In this document: positions 22,981-33,201 of the stretch, one piece after another | Layout of the letters: every line of letters begins with the position of its first letter | Numbering within the stretch: position 1 is the stretch's first letter | Assembly: GCF_017591435.1 (NCBI RefSeq) | Contig: NC_059287.1 | Location: forward strand, 16,822,634 to 16,886,633 | Direction of reading: 5' to 3' | DNA: 64,000 nucleotides | Origin: Portunus trituberculatus | Taxonomy: Eukaryota > Arthropoda > Malacostraca > Decapoda > Portunidae | Notes under the pieces: generated by a model | Database searches by the model: none | Seen by the model: the letters and a program-made list of their open reading frames with translations, nothing else | Told to the model about the DNA's origin: nothing | Position numbers and translations under genes: made by a program

Positions 22981-23389
22981 ACAGCCGCAGGTTTCTCTCA
23001 TCTTTTATATAAGTTTTAAGTAATGCAGGTGTGTCGATGGCGTTAAGTATTTCCACTTTACTTATGGGGATTTCGTGGCGTTAGGTGAGGCAGGGAGGAA
23101 GGCAGAGGAGAAAGCAGGCAGGGGAAGGGAAGGCAAGGACCTCTCACCACCCTTGCAGAACCCCGGCCTGGTCCCCTCTTGATAGCTTTAAGAGAGTTAG
23201 GGAATGTGCTACAAGACTTGAATTCACACACTAATGAGGGTGTTTTGGGGGGTTTGAATGCTAAGTGATTCTTGCCCTAATTCTTCGTGCTTGTGTTGCT
23301 GTTGTTGTGATGTTAACTAGTGTTTCTATTGTTGTTAGTGTTGGTGTTGTTTTTATTTTTTTGTGGTTCTTTGTGTTCTTATTCCAGTG
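22981..23389. other. Mixed sequence, nothing recognised
   Basis: Ordinary composition up to a TTG-rich run near 23,295. No supportable gene. Confidence 0.5.
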
Positions 23390-23780
23390 AGGTTTTTTTT
23401 TTCTTCTTTTTCTTTATTTTGTTTTCCTTCTACTTTTTTTTCTCATCTTCCTCCTCGTCTTCGTATTCCTCCTCATTTTCCTCTTCCTCTTCCTCTTCCT
23501 CTTCCTCTTCCTCTTCTCTTCCTCTTCCTCTTCTTCCTCCTCCTCCTGCTCTTCTTCTTCTTCTTCTTCTTCTTCTTCTTTTCTTCCTCCTCTCTTCTTC
23601 TTCTTCTTCTTCTTCTTCTTCTTCTTCTTCTTCTTCTTCTTCTTCTTCTTCTTCTTCTTCTTCTTCTTCTTCTTCTTCTTCTCCTTCCTCTCCTACTTCT
23701 TCTTCATCTTTCTTTTTCTTTTTCTTCTTCTTCTTCTTCTTCTTCTTCTTCTTCTTCTTCTTCTTCTTCTTCTTCTTCCC
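23390..23780. repeat. 390-bp pyrimidine tract with long (TTC)n
   Basis: Near-pure pyrimidine on the plus strand, with CCTCTT hexamers (23,470-23,540) and TTC triplets (23,590-23,690 and 23,720-23,778). GAA/TTC tracts can form triplex DNA. Frames of 118-196 codons are poly-S, poly-L, poly-F and poly-E/K. Confidence 0.97.
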
Positions 23781-24311
23781 ATCCACTTTCCCTTCCGTTT
23801 CACAAAATCACTCGATAAATGACAAGTCTTCTTTGGTGTTCCTTTTCTGCAAAATTTTCCATCAACTCTTTTTCATTTTCCCACCTGTCACCTGTCAAAT
23901 AAGGAGCTGACATTCTTTTTATCCTTTTCATCTTGTTTTTCTCTTTTTTTTTTTCCTCCCTCTCTCCTCCTCCGCCTTCATTACCTATTAGACATTCACC
24001 AAAATAGTTAAGGCAATAGATTTTTTTTTTTTTCAACACCGTGTCTAAAAATCCACAGGTGTGACAGACAGGTGAGGTTGGAATTAATTATATTGAAGGG
24101 TGACGTAAAACAAACATGAGTTTTAAAAAGGAAGGTTTTTACTTAACTTTTCGTTCACTCGTATCGTTCAAGAGGGAACGAAATGAAGTGAAAAATATTG
24201 AAGATTTTCTTTTCGTCTCATTTTCTGGACGAATATAAACTGGATTTTTTTTTTTTCAACAGCTACACTCCCTCAAACACTTCCATTCCCCATTTCTTCA
24301 TCCTGTCACGA
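23781..24311. other. AT-rich sequence, nothing recognised
   Basis: T-rich runs but no repeat match and no gene. Confidence 0.5.
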
Positions 24312-24531
24312 CCTTTTTTTTTTATACCATGTGGGCTTTATACGGGAATTTATGGGCTAAAGGAGGTACATTTTACCGCACCTTCGATCTCAAAGCCCAC
24401 CCGCTAGGAAACCGTTGCCCTGAGTGAGGAAGCCCAACCTACACTCGGACCGGGGACAGGATTCGAACCCGTGCGCTTGGAGACCCGTGGGACCCCAAAG
24501 CACGCATGGTTCCACTGTACCACGGCAGGAA
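24312..24531 (-). mobile_element. SINE-1, tRNA-derived, complete-looking copy
   Basis: On the minus strand: box A TGGTACAGTGG (24,512-24,522, full consensus match), box B GGTTCGAATCC (24,459-24,469), then GGTCCGAGTGTAGGTTGGGC, TTTAGCCCATAAATTCCCGT, GCCCACATGGTATAAA and a poly-A tail. The A-to-B distance of 53 bases is longer than a standard tRNA. Shares its whole body with 2,621-2,769. Non-coding; mobilisation would need a LINE enzyme in trans. Confidence 0.9.
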
Positions 24532-24744
24532 ACACTGAGAATTGAAGGAAACATGGACAAGTTAACACGGGGAGGGATGGGTTTGGTGGGGATGGGGGTG
24601 GGTCTTGGTCCGGATCATGGTGGGCAACAGCGGTCTTATTTTTATGCAAGATTAGGTGAGCTATGTAAGGTGATATCTTATGTTAAGTTAGGTGACCTGA
24701 GGTGAGGTAAAATGAAGTTGATAAAGTGATAATTTTGATAAGAA

Positions 24745-24958
24745 TAACCCTTTCAGTACTGTGACACATTTTTTACCTTCAGATTTGTGTTCGATTAGAC
24801 TATTTTATTGACATTAGGATTGATCTATGGAGGTCAGAAGACTAATGACCACAGCCTTCACTATTTAAATCCTCCCCATAAGTGTCTGAAGCTGTATCAG
24901 ATCACCAAATATTAAGCAGAATGAATATGGAAACACGTCACAGTAATGAAGGGATTAG
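24745..24958 (+). mobile_element. TTAA MITE, copy 4
   Basis: Full-length (~214 bp). Starts ATAACCCTTTCAGTACTGTG (first base of TTAA mutated) and ends GAAGGGATTA. Internal blocks TTCGATTAGACTATTTTATT, TCTATGGAGGTCAGAAG and GTCTGAAGCTGTAT match the other copies. Confidence 0.85.
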
Positions 24959-25019
24959 ACTAGTTGATAATTAGTTGCATTGTACTGTGTTGTGCTACGT
25001 TAATAAAAAAAAAAAAAAA

Positions 25020-25150
25020 GGTGAGGTAAGGTTAGAGATAAGAAGAGGTAAGGTTAATTTAGTTGGGTTAGGCTAAGTTAGGTTACGTTAAGGTTGTTTG
25101 GGTAAGGGTATGTTGAATTACGCTGTTAGGTTTATGTTTAGCTTGGTTAG
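25020..25150 (+). repeat. Degenerate TTAGG/TAAGG block 1
   Basis: Irregular GGTTAGG, AGGTAAGG and GTTGGGTTAGG repeats. TTAGG is the ancestral arthropod telomere repeat; the poor regularity shows this is not a telomere but an interstitial, decayed block. Confidence 0.75.
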
Positions 25151-25225
25151 CATAGGATAAATCAATCTTTATGAATACAAATCCTACCGAACACTTTATC
25201 TTTCCGGTTAATTAGTCAATACACA

Positions 25226-25251
<26 letters not shown>
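25226..25251. repeat. (GA)n microsatellite
   Basis: Short GA array in otherwise unremarkable sequence between 25,151 and 25,527. Confidence 0.9.
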
Positions 25252-25256
<5 letters not shown>

Positions 25257-25527
25257 AGAAAGTAGAGAGAAAGAGAAACCGAGGAAGAATGAGAGAAACA
25301 GAAACAAAACACTCATACAAGCAAGCAAACAGATACAGCCTCCCAAAAAAAACATGAGGTAACAAGAGCAGTAGCAACAGTGGAGTGTCAGCAGGACGAG
25401 AGGCAACTTTATCACCAAATAAATCCGCGGGGAAACAAGTGAAAGTGGTTGTGACAGGCAGCTTTAAGTGGCGAATTATGGTAGGGGGAACACGAAGCAA
25501 AACCCAGGCGTCACTAGAATCTTACAC

Positions 25528-25675
25528 GGGTTAAGTTAGGTTAAGTTAGGTTAGGTTAGGTAAGGTAAGGTAAGATTCAGTTAGGTTAGGATAGGTTAGG
25601 TTAGGTTAGGTAAGGTAAGGTAAGGTAAAATTAGGTTAGGTCAGGTAAGGTAAGGTGAAATTAGGTTAGGTTACA
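25528..25675 (+). repeat. TTAGG / TAAGG block 2
   Basis: Runs of GGTTAGGTTAGG alternate with GGTAAGGTAAGG and end about 60 bp before a TTAA MITE. Confidence 0.85.
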
Positions 25676-25734
25676 TGGTGTTAATTTCTTTTTATCTATA
25701 AGAGGAGAAGTTTAAGCAAGAACATCAAGCACTG

Positions 25735-25963
25735 TTAATCCCTTCAATACTAGGACACGTTTTTACCTTGAGATTTGTGTGCGATTAGACCATTTATTTA
25801 CATTAGGAAGAGTCTATGGAGGTTACAAAATTAATGGCCTCAGTCTTATGGCCTCAGTCTTCACTATTTTAACATCCCCCACATAAGTTTCTGAAGCTGT
25901 GTAAAATCGCCAAATAGTAACCGGAATGAATATGAAAATACGTCTTGGAACTGAAGAGGTTAA
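25735..25963 (+). mobile_element. TTAA MITE, copy 5, with a 14-bp internal duplication
   Basis: Starts TTAATCCCTTCAATACTAGG and ends CTGAAGAGGTTAA. It is 229 bp rather than ~212 because ATGGCCTCAGTCTT is present twice in tandem (25,834-25,847 and 25,848-25,861). Confidence 0.85.
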
Positions 25964-26060
25964 AGGGAGGAAAAAGAAAAGGCCTAGTTAGATGCCAGTT
26001 CCCGAGCAGGTTTTAGAGAATTAACCAAAAGAAATGGGATAAATGTATTGAAACTAGAGT
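25964..26060 (+). mobile_element. Dispersed repeat C, 3' part, abutting a MITE
   Basis: AAGAAAAGGCCTAGTTAGAT, GCCAGTTCCC and GGGATAAATGTATTGAAAC correspond to the 3' half of the copy at 19,676-19,815. The match begins immediately after the MITE terminus, so the MITE may have inserted into this repeat. Confidence 0.5.
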
Positions 26061-26440
26061 ATGGATTTGTGTGTGTGGATATGTGTGGGTAAGTGCTAAT
26101 GGGTGTAAGTATGAGAAATAGCAGATCAGAGTGACTTTATAGTGAAAGGTTGTGGTAATAATGGTAATGGTAGTAGTGTGCGAATGTGGGTGGATAGAAT
26201 AACCAGGGATGAGTTTAGATGAAGAAAAAATACAGTGAAAATCAAGACTTAAGTTAACTGGAGACTGAAATTACAAGCAGTTGTGGAGTAGGTGGAAGAA
26301 TAATATGTACTGTAGGTGGAAGGATCATATGGGGGGGGAGTGTTTGTGGAGTGGTATTTATAGACGTGTGGATCTGAGGTGGAGTAGGCAGGTGGAGTGA
26401 TTTTATTCTATTGTTGAAGTCTAGAGTCTGAATATGATGA
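26061..26440. other. Unique-looking sequence
   Basis: GT-rich and AT-rich mix with no gene or repeat match. Confidence 0.5.
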
Positions 26441-26576
26441 AGAGGAGGAGGAGGAGGAGGAGGAGGAGGAGGAGGAGGAGGAGGAGGAGGAGGAGGAGTG
26501 ATCTATGAGTGTCTGATGGTGATAGGTACGAAGTGGGTGACATGAAGAGGAGGAGGAGGAGGAGGAGGAGGAAGAG
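26441..26576. repeat. (GGA)n arrays
   Basis: GGA at 26,441-26,498 and 26,547-26,575. The minus strand reads as poly-serine or poly-leucine. Confidence 0.95.
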
Positions 26577-26727
26577 GGTACAGGACACAAACAAGCGAAC
26601 AAAAGGAAAGAGAAGAAAACGAGAAGAAGAAAAGAGAGCAATGAAGGAGAAGTGATGTGAAGTGGACAAGATTACACTCCCTAAATTGTAGTTTCTGATT
26701 AAGGGCACAAAGAACTCATAAACTTTA

Positions 26728-26730
<3 letters not shown>

Positions 26731-26807
<77 letters not shown>

Positions 26808-26841
26808 ACATTCCAAACTAGATACCATAACCAAACCAAAG

Positions 26842-26883
<42 letters not shown>

Positions 26884-26918
26884 AAAGACATTCTAAACTA
26901 AATATCAAAACCAAAGCA

Positions 26919-26989
<71 letters not shown>

Positions 26990-27033
26990 CAAACAAAGAC
27001 ATTCCAAACTAAATATTAAAACCAAACCAAAGC

Positions 27034-27088
<55 letters not shown>

Positions 27089-27120
27089 AAACAAAGACAT
27101 CCCAACCTTAACATTTAAAA
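26731..27120. repeat. Higher-order repeat: (GA)n plus ACAAAGACATTCCAAACTAA spacer, 4 units
   Basis: Four GA arrays (26,731-26,805; 26,844-26,881; 26,919-26,939; 27,037-27,085) are each followed by a ~40-bp spacer with ACATTCCAAACTAAATA and AAACCAAAGCAA. A (GACA)n block (26,939-26,977) lies in the third unit. Array and spacer have been multiplied together. Confidence 0.93.
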
Positions 27121-27429
27121 GCAAACAAAAACAAAAAAAAACACAATTAAAACACTAAACATCAATACATGCCCTCGTTTCCCCTCATTTCCTTAGCTCC
27201 TCTTCCCCTCACCCGCATTTTCCTCACCTCCCTCTTCCCCTTTTGTCCTCTTCCTCTACCTCTCGTCCCATCATCTTTATCCTTTCCCCATTCCCCTTCC
27301 AGACCTATATAAAGAGCGAGAAGGCGAAGGGGGGGAAGGGGAGAGAAAGGGAGACTAATAGCCCCTCCCCCCCCTCCCAGCGTCCGGCAGTGTTGTGTAA
27401 CCTTACAATATTCAGGAATGTCTCGAAAT
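27121..27429. other. Mixed sequence with a TATATAAAG
   Basis: CT-rich stretch followed by CCTATATAAAGAGCG at about 27,303-27,317 and a G-rich run. No initiator, start codon or exon supports a promoter call. Confidence 0.4.
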
Positions 27430-27860
27430 ACGCATCTGAGGGCGGGAAGAGGGGCGGGAGGAGGCGGACAGGAAAGAGTTGTGTAGGAAGAGGGTGCGGG
27501 AAGAGGGATGCAGGAAAAGTGGTCGCGGGAAGAGAGAAGGGAAGGGACGGGAAGAGACAGGTGTGGGGAGAGAAACAGGGAGAGAACGGGAGGAATGAGT
27601 GGTGAACGGAAACAGGTAGCGGGAAGAGAGACAGGAGGATGGACAGGGAGAGGTATAGCGGGAAGATTGACGGGAAGACAAATGTGTGATTGACAAGGAG
27701 AGAAGTGGTAGATAAGTAAAGGAAGGAAGGAAGGAAGAAGGAGAAGAATAGAAAGGAAGGGGAAGAGGGTTTAAAGAGGATAATAGAGAAGAGAGGCGGG
27801 AAGAAGATAGGGAAACAGGAGAGGGGACGTGAAGAGATGCGGGAAGGAAAAAAGAGAGAT
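27430..27860. repeat. Degenerate GCGGGAAGAG minisatellite
   Basis: GCGGGAA occurs at 27,442, 27,496, 27,525, 27,619, 27,658, 27,796 and 27,839 within GGGAAGAGRGACAGG-like units of irregular 15-40 bp length. GCGGGAA is also the core of the E2F site, but the tandem context makes a repeat the simpler reading. Two 60-120 codon frames here are arginine/glycine-rich by-products. Confidence 0.65.
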
Positions 27861-27902
27861 TAAAGAAGAATTTATGGTTTGCTGTTGTATTTTATCTTTA
27901 TC

Positions 27903-27904
<2 letters not shown>

Positions 27905-27953
<49 letters not shown>

Positions 27954-28016
27954 GTGATCATAACCTCACCACAATTCACCCCTAATCATCATCATCATTA
28001 ACAACAACAACAAAAA

Positions 28017-28069
<53 letters not shown>

Positions 28070-28080
28070 ACAACAACAAC
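27905..28080. repeat. (GT)n and (ATC)n arrays
   Basis: GT at 27,905-27,953 and ATC at 28,017-28,068, followed by a short AAC run. Confidence 0.95.
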
Positions 28081-28300
28081 AGCTGAAAGGAGGAAAAATC
28101 ACATCCGCTCCCAGAATGCACCAGTGCGTCTCAGTGAACCACAAAGACCAATTACCCTAAGGTCGAGTTTACTAAGGTACAAGTGGAGTTCCGACCTTAA
28201 AGCACTGCCATATAGCTCGTTCTTGCCCCATACTTGACCACGTCGCTCTGTCACCATCTATCAAGGAACTGTTTAACTCCTCCCTCCTTTCCTCCTTTTT

Positions 28301-28425
28301 CTCCTCCTCCTCCTCCTCCTCCTTCTCCTCCTCCTCTTGCCACTCGTCTTCTTTCTGTCCAGTCCCTCTCGTCTATCTTTACTTTCCTATGCAATATATA
28401 ATTTTTTGACATTCTTCTGCCAATT

Positions 28426-28506
<81 letters not shown>
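28301..28506. repeat. (TCC)n and (TC)n arrays
   Basis: TCC at 28,301-28,335 and TC at 28,431-28,506. The 28,081-28,300 stretch before it is ordinary sequence without a supportable gene. Confidence 0.95.
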
Positions 28507-28511
<5 letters not shown>

Positions 28512-28689
28512 GGAAGATGGAAGAAAAAGACATTTATTAATACAGAAATAATGAATAATGTACAGTAATGACGTAAGAAGATTTAGCGAAGATTATTCCC
28601 CCAATGTTTAATCGGCGTGTAATTGCATTTTATGAGTTTTTTGGAGACGAGTTCAGTTTTTCCCTTCTCTTTCCTATTTTTGTTGTATT

Positions 28690-29170
28690 TTTCTGTAGCA
28701 AATACCAAAAATGTTGTATTTAAGAGGAAAAATTGTTGTGTTTTGCGAAGGTTTCTGTGGTTGTGATCTTTGTTATGTTTATTTTAATTTATTTTTGTCT
28801 TATATTGATGTTTGAGAATGTCAAAATGCATCGTTTTAAAAGAACAAAGAATTGAGGTTTTTTTTTTATGCCAATGCCAAAATGTTGTGTTCAAGAAGAG
28901 AAATGTGTCTTGCGAACATTTTTTTATAGTTATGATCTGATTATTTTTACTGTACTGAGTGAAGGATGAATTTTTTGGCATTTATTGTATTTTTGTCTTT
29001 AATTATTATTCTTACTGCTCTGAGTGAACACCAAAATGCTTCTCATACGAAAGACGAAAAAGGAATGACATTGTACGGTTAAATCAGAAAACTTTTAAAT
29101 ATTTTCTCTTTCTTATTGTCCCTCTTGAGCGACTACCAAATTGCTTCGCTTAAGAAAAGAAAAAAAGGCA
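28690..29170. repeat. Weak degenerate tandem repeat with CCAAAATG core
   Basis: ACCAAAAATGTTGTATTTAA near 28,699, GTCAAAATGCATCGTTTTAA near 28,812, GCCAAAATGTTGTGTTCAAG near 28,873, ACCAAAATGCTTCTC near 29,025 and ACCAAATTGCTTCGCTTAAG near 29,129, most followed by a GAAAAGAAA-like run. Spacing is irregular (61-152 bp). Confidence 0.5.
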
Positions 29171-29555
29171 AATAAGAAATACCTGTCTTGGGAAACACGT
29201 GAGGTCACCTGGAAGGCAATTAATTAGCCACAAATTTACCTGCGAAACGGAATATGAGATTATTGACCTCTTCATTTTTTTCTCTCATTTTTTTTCCATT
29301 TTTTTTCGTTCGCATATTCCATTTTCTTTTTTTATGAGGAAGGGAGCAAGTAATTTTGAGGTTTCCGTGGAATTTGGGATGATGAAATGTGTCTTTTTGC
29401 TTCCTGAAAATTGTGATGCATCGTGTTTTCATTTTTTTTTTCTTTTTATTAAAGTTGTTGCTGTTGCTTTACATTTTCTTTCTTTCCTTATTTGTTTATT
29501 GTTTTTGCTTTTCTTGTTCTTCATGTTTTCGTTATTATTCTTGTTCTTTTTTTTA

Positions 29556-29840
29556 TGTTATGACCTATAGCGGCTGTAGACATATACGCGGTTCAGCTTC
29601 CGCCCATTAGTGGTGCACGCAATATTATTTATAGTGGTACCCCGTATTAGGGCCTATATCACCACCCAAGCGCATCTTTGTTGTAACCACCTAGAACCTG
29701 AGTATCATGGTGACATGTAGGTAACTTTAAACCACTCGACAAACGGCGTAGCTTCAAAGCGGTATGTGGTGGGATTCGAACCTACGCGTGGACGTCTGTT
29801 TGATCCCATGTTCAGCACTGTAGCCACTAGCCCACCGCCG
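29556..29840 (-). mobile_element. SINE-2, tRNA-derived, copy 1
   Basis: Minus strand: box A TGGGCTAGTGG (29,824-29,834, one mismatch), box B GGTTCGAATCC (29,772-29,782), a long body including GGTGGTTACAACAAAGATGC, GGTGATATAGGCCC and ACTAATGGGCGGAAGC, and a tail CTATAGGTCATAACATAAAA running into poly-A. The same body occurs at 63,433-63,702. Distinct from SINE-1. Confidence 0.85.
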
Positions 29841-30095
29841 TTGTTGTTTTTGTTCTTCTCTTTCTTCTTCGTCGTCGTCGTTGTCTTCTTCTTCTTCTTC
29901 TTCTTCTTCTTCTTCTTCTCCTTCTTCTTCTTCTTCTTCTTCTTCTTCTTCTTCTTCTTCTTCTTCTGCTTGTCTATACATCATTACCATCATCGCTGTT
30001 GGAGTTATTGATGCTATTGATGTGTTATTAAGTTATTGTTCTTTTATCATCATCATCATCACCACCACCACCACCACCACCACCACCACCACCAC
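29841..30095. repeat. (TTC)n, CAT and CAC arrays
   Basis: TTC array at 29,886-29,967 begins soon after the SINE-2 head; CAT and CAC repeats fill 30,046-30,095. Poly-E, poly-F and poly-S frames here are by-products. Confidence 0.95.
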
Positions 30096-30392
30096 TCCTA
30101 CTAGACAATGTTAACTTAATCACGGATAATCTCATTCATTCGTCCAGTCACAGACACAATAAATTTCGTGACACACATTAAAAGCGTACAGTAGGTTTCG
30201 TTCAGCCGTTATTTACTCTGTCTGCATTTTTTTTCATATATTTTCGGGTGGATGGGATGAATGGGAATATATTTTGTCATTTTCCATTGTGAAATAAGGG
30301 AACGCACCGCACACCAACTCATTAAATAAAGAGTGGTGAGAATTCTTTTTCAATGTGTTGTATATTTTACTGCCCGGGAATGGCGGCGGCAC

Positions 30393-30399
<7 letters not shown>

Positions 30400-30466
<67 letters not shown>

Positions 30467-30524
30467 TATTTGGGCATTATTTACTATTGTCTAACAGAGT
30501 TATTTAATGATTTGTGTTAGAAAA

Positions 30525-30602
<78 letters not shown>

Positions 30603-30668
30603 TGCACATTATTTACTTATCTGTCTAACAAAGTGATTTAATAATTTATGCGTTAGAATCTAAATTAC

Positions 30669-30745
<77 letters not shown>
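30400..30745. repeat. Three (GA)n arrays separated by related spacers
   Basis: GA at about 30,400-30,463, 30,532-30,599 and 30,671-30,745. The two spacers align (GCATTATTTACTATTGTCTA with GCACATTATTTACTTATCTG, then CTAACARAGTKATTTAATRA and TGYGTTAGAA), so spacer and array were duplicated together. Confidence 0.92.
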
Positions 30746-30748
<3 letters not shown>

Positions 30749-31153
30749 CAACAGCCATGGTCATAATGTAGTCACGAAAATACTCAACTAATATGTTTCT
30801 TATTATATGGAAAGTGATTAAGTGGAGGAGAAAATGAAGTGAATAAGTAAATTAATATGTAAATGAGGCGAGCATAGAAATAAAAAAACTAAATGAAGCA
30901 AATGAAAATAGCGACACATAAGATGGAAATGAACGAACGTGTGACGGAAATGTTGCTAAATGGAATGAAAAAAGAGGAATGAAAATTAAATTGATAAAAA
31001 AAATAGAGGTAAATAAATAAAGGAATGAATAAATAAGATAAAAAAAATAAAGGATAAAAAATAAGATAAAAATAAAAAAAATAAATGATGGTAACTATTG
31101 CACATCACATCTCAGTAATTAGAAATAAAATTTTGAAGAGTCCATAACTTGAA

Positions 31154-31159
<6 letters not shown>
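30746..31159. other. AT-rich sequence, nothing recognised
   Basis: A-rich, with AAATAAATAAAGG and GATAAAAAA simple stretches. No gene. Confidence 0.5.
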
Positions 31160-31218
<59 letters not shown>

Positions 31219-31654
31219 GAAAGCACCTGCAACTGAAACCAATTACACACAGAATCCATCTCTCTCATGCTCCTGTCAATCACCCTTTTTAAATACCAAT
31301 TACTGAGGCAAGATTTCCTCAGCACTGAAAAAATGAACGCCACAGTTACCAAGTACGAGCCACACCTTCTATGATGCTCCCATAGTCACCACCACATCCT
31401 TCATCACCACTCACTACCATCATCACCACATTTTTCCACCACACCTATCATCACCACAAAGTTCCACCTCTCCACCTATCACCACATTCACCACCACCAT
31501 TATTATCATCACCACATATTTCCACCTCTCCATCCATCACCACTTTTTACATCACCACTTTAACATCATCACCACAAAGTTTCACCACTCCACTCACCTA
31601 TCACTTTGTTCATCTTCATTCATTGTCACCATCTTCACCACAGCCTGCTTAAAT

Positions 31655-31723
<69 letters not shown>
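31160..31723. repeat. (GA)n, ~58-bp CATCACCACA minisatellite, (GT)n
   Basis: GA at 31,160-31,217. CATCACCACAWANTTCCACC recurs at about 31,421, 31,449, 31,507 and 31,567 with CTCCACCTATCACCA blocks between (two spacings of 58-60 bp). GT at 31,658-31,723. Confidence 0.8.
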
Positions 31724-31725
<2 letters not shown>

Positions 31726-32199
31726 AAAGTGGGTTTAAAAGGTAGGAAACAGACGAAGAATAGGAGAATAAGATGTGAAATAGAGGAAGAAGAGAAAGAT
31801 AAGTAGAGAGAGAAATTGTTAGGAAGATCAAAAGAAGAAAAAGAAAAGAAAAAGAAGTAGAAAAAGAAATAATAAGGAAGATTGAAAGCGAGGAGATAGA
31901 AAATGCAAGCAAAAAAAAATGTATCAAATTAAAAACAAATGACAAAGAGGAAGGAAGAGGAAAAGAAAAAAGAAGAAGAAGAAGAAGAAAAAGAAAAGAA
32001 AAGGGGAAAAGAAAGAAGAGGAAAAGGAAGAGGAGGAGCAGACAGAGCCACCACCAAAACAAAAGAATCAAATTAGAAACACATAACAAGGAAAAGGAAG
32101 AAAGAGGAAAAGAAGAAAGAAGAGGAAAATAAAGAGGAAAATGAGGAAGAGGAAGAGGAGAAGCAGACACAGCCACCTTTAGTAATGGACATGGAACTG
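31724..32199. repeat. Purine-rich GAAGAA/GAAAAG tract
   Basis: Imperfect purine repeat with two similar halves (AAATTARAAACAMATRACAA occurs near 31,927 and 32,072). A 175-codon minus-strand frame is its complement. Confidence 0.8.
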
Positions 32200-32430
32200 C
32201 TATTGACAGCCTATCTCATTTGCATATCAATGACCCTCACGTGTTCTTAGTGTGGCGAGGGGAAAGAGAGGGAAGGACAGTGACGTCACCTCTGCACCAA
32301 TAGGAGGGCGTGGGGATTATGACGTCATTACTGCCAGCCAATGGGAGCGTGTTATGGTCATGACGTCACAGTAGAGCCAATGAGAATACGTAATGAGTGT
32401 GACGTCATATTTGTACAATTCTGGATATTA
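32200..32430 (+). promoter_or_regulatory. Candidate cis-regulatory array: four TGACGTCA and three CCAAT at 40-bp spacing
   Basis: The palindromic CRE core TGACGTCA lies at 32,281, 32,320, 32,361 and 32,400 (spacing 39, 41, 39). CCAAT lies between them at 32,297, 32,338 and 32,377 (spacing 41, 39). Just upstream are an octamer ATTTGCAT (32,218-32,225) and an E-box CACGTG (32,238-32,243). TGACGTCA is the CREB/ATF site and CCAAT the NF-Y site in animals. Sequence between the motifs varies more than the motifs. A 40-bp tandem repeat would also give this spacing; that selection keeps the motifs is inference. No downstream gene is visible here: the region runs into GA arrays. Confidence 0.5.
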
Positions 32431-32447
32431 TTAGTTGAGTGTGCGTT

Positions 32448-32450
<3 letters not shown>

Positions 32451-32502
<52 letters not shown>

Positions 32503-32716
32503 GACATTCTTTTGTTTCCTTTTATCTATTCCTGTATTTATTATATGAATTTATTTCCTTGTTTTCTTTCCTCTTCTCTTCCTTCTTTCCTTCCTTCCTT
32601 CCTTCCTTCCTTCTTTCCTTCTTTCCTTCCTTTCTTCCTTCTCTCCTTTCTTTCCACCATTCCTTCCCACACTCCCTCCTTCGTTCCTTCATTCCCTCCT
32701 TTTATAGTGTACTTAC

Positions 32717-32718
<2 letters not shown>
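32451..32718. repeat. (GA)n and (TTCC)n arrays
   Basis: GA at 32,451-32,499 and imperfect TTCC tetramers at 32,560-32,700. Confidence 0.93.
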
Positions 32719-32781
<63 letters not shown>

Positions 32782-32820
32782 TAAAGTAAAATACGAGAAG
32801 GAAAGATAAACGAGAGTGTG

Positions 32821-32885
<65 letters not shown>

Positions 32886-32939
32886 AAACAAAATAGAGGA
32901 AGAGAGAGAGGAAGAGGTGAAGGAAAACAAGACTAAAGG

Positions 32940-33007
<68 letters not shown>

Positions 33008-33062
33008 AAACAAAAATAGAGGAAGAGAGAGAGGAAGAGGTGAAGGAAAACATGACTAAAGG

Positions 33063-33144
<82 letters not shown>

Positions 33145-33201
33145 AAAACAAAAATAGAGGAAGAGAGAGAGGAAAAGGTGAAGGAAAAACATGACTAAAG
33201 G

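Noticed and set aside
25020..25675. TTAGG repeats as a chromosome end
   Set aside because: Repeats are irregular, interrupted and followed by tens of kilobases of other sequence on both sides; they are interstitial.
27303..27317. TATATAAAG as a promoter
   Set aside because: No initiator, exon or open frame follows; the downstream sequence is a G-rich minisatellite.
32341..32784. 147-codon frame across the CRE array
   Set aside because: The reading is interrupted by RERE and poly-S/F simple sequence; the periodic part reflects the 40-bp DNA repeat, not a protein.
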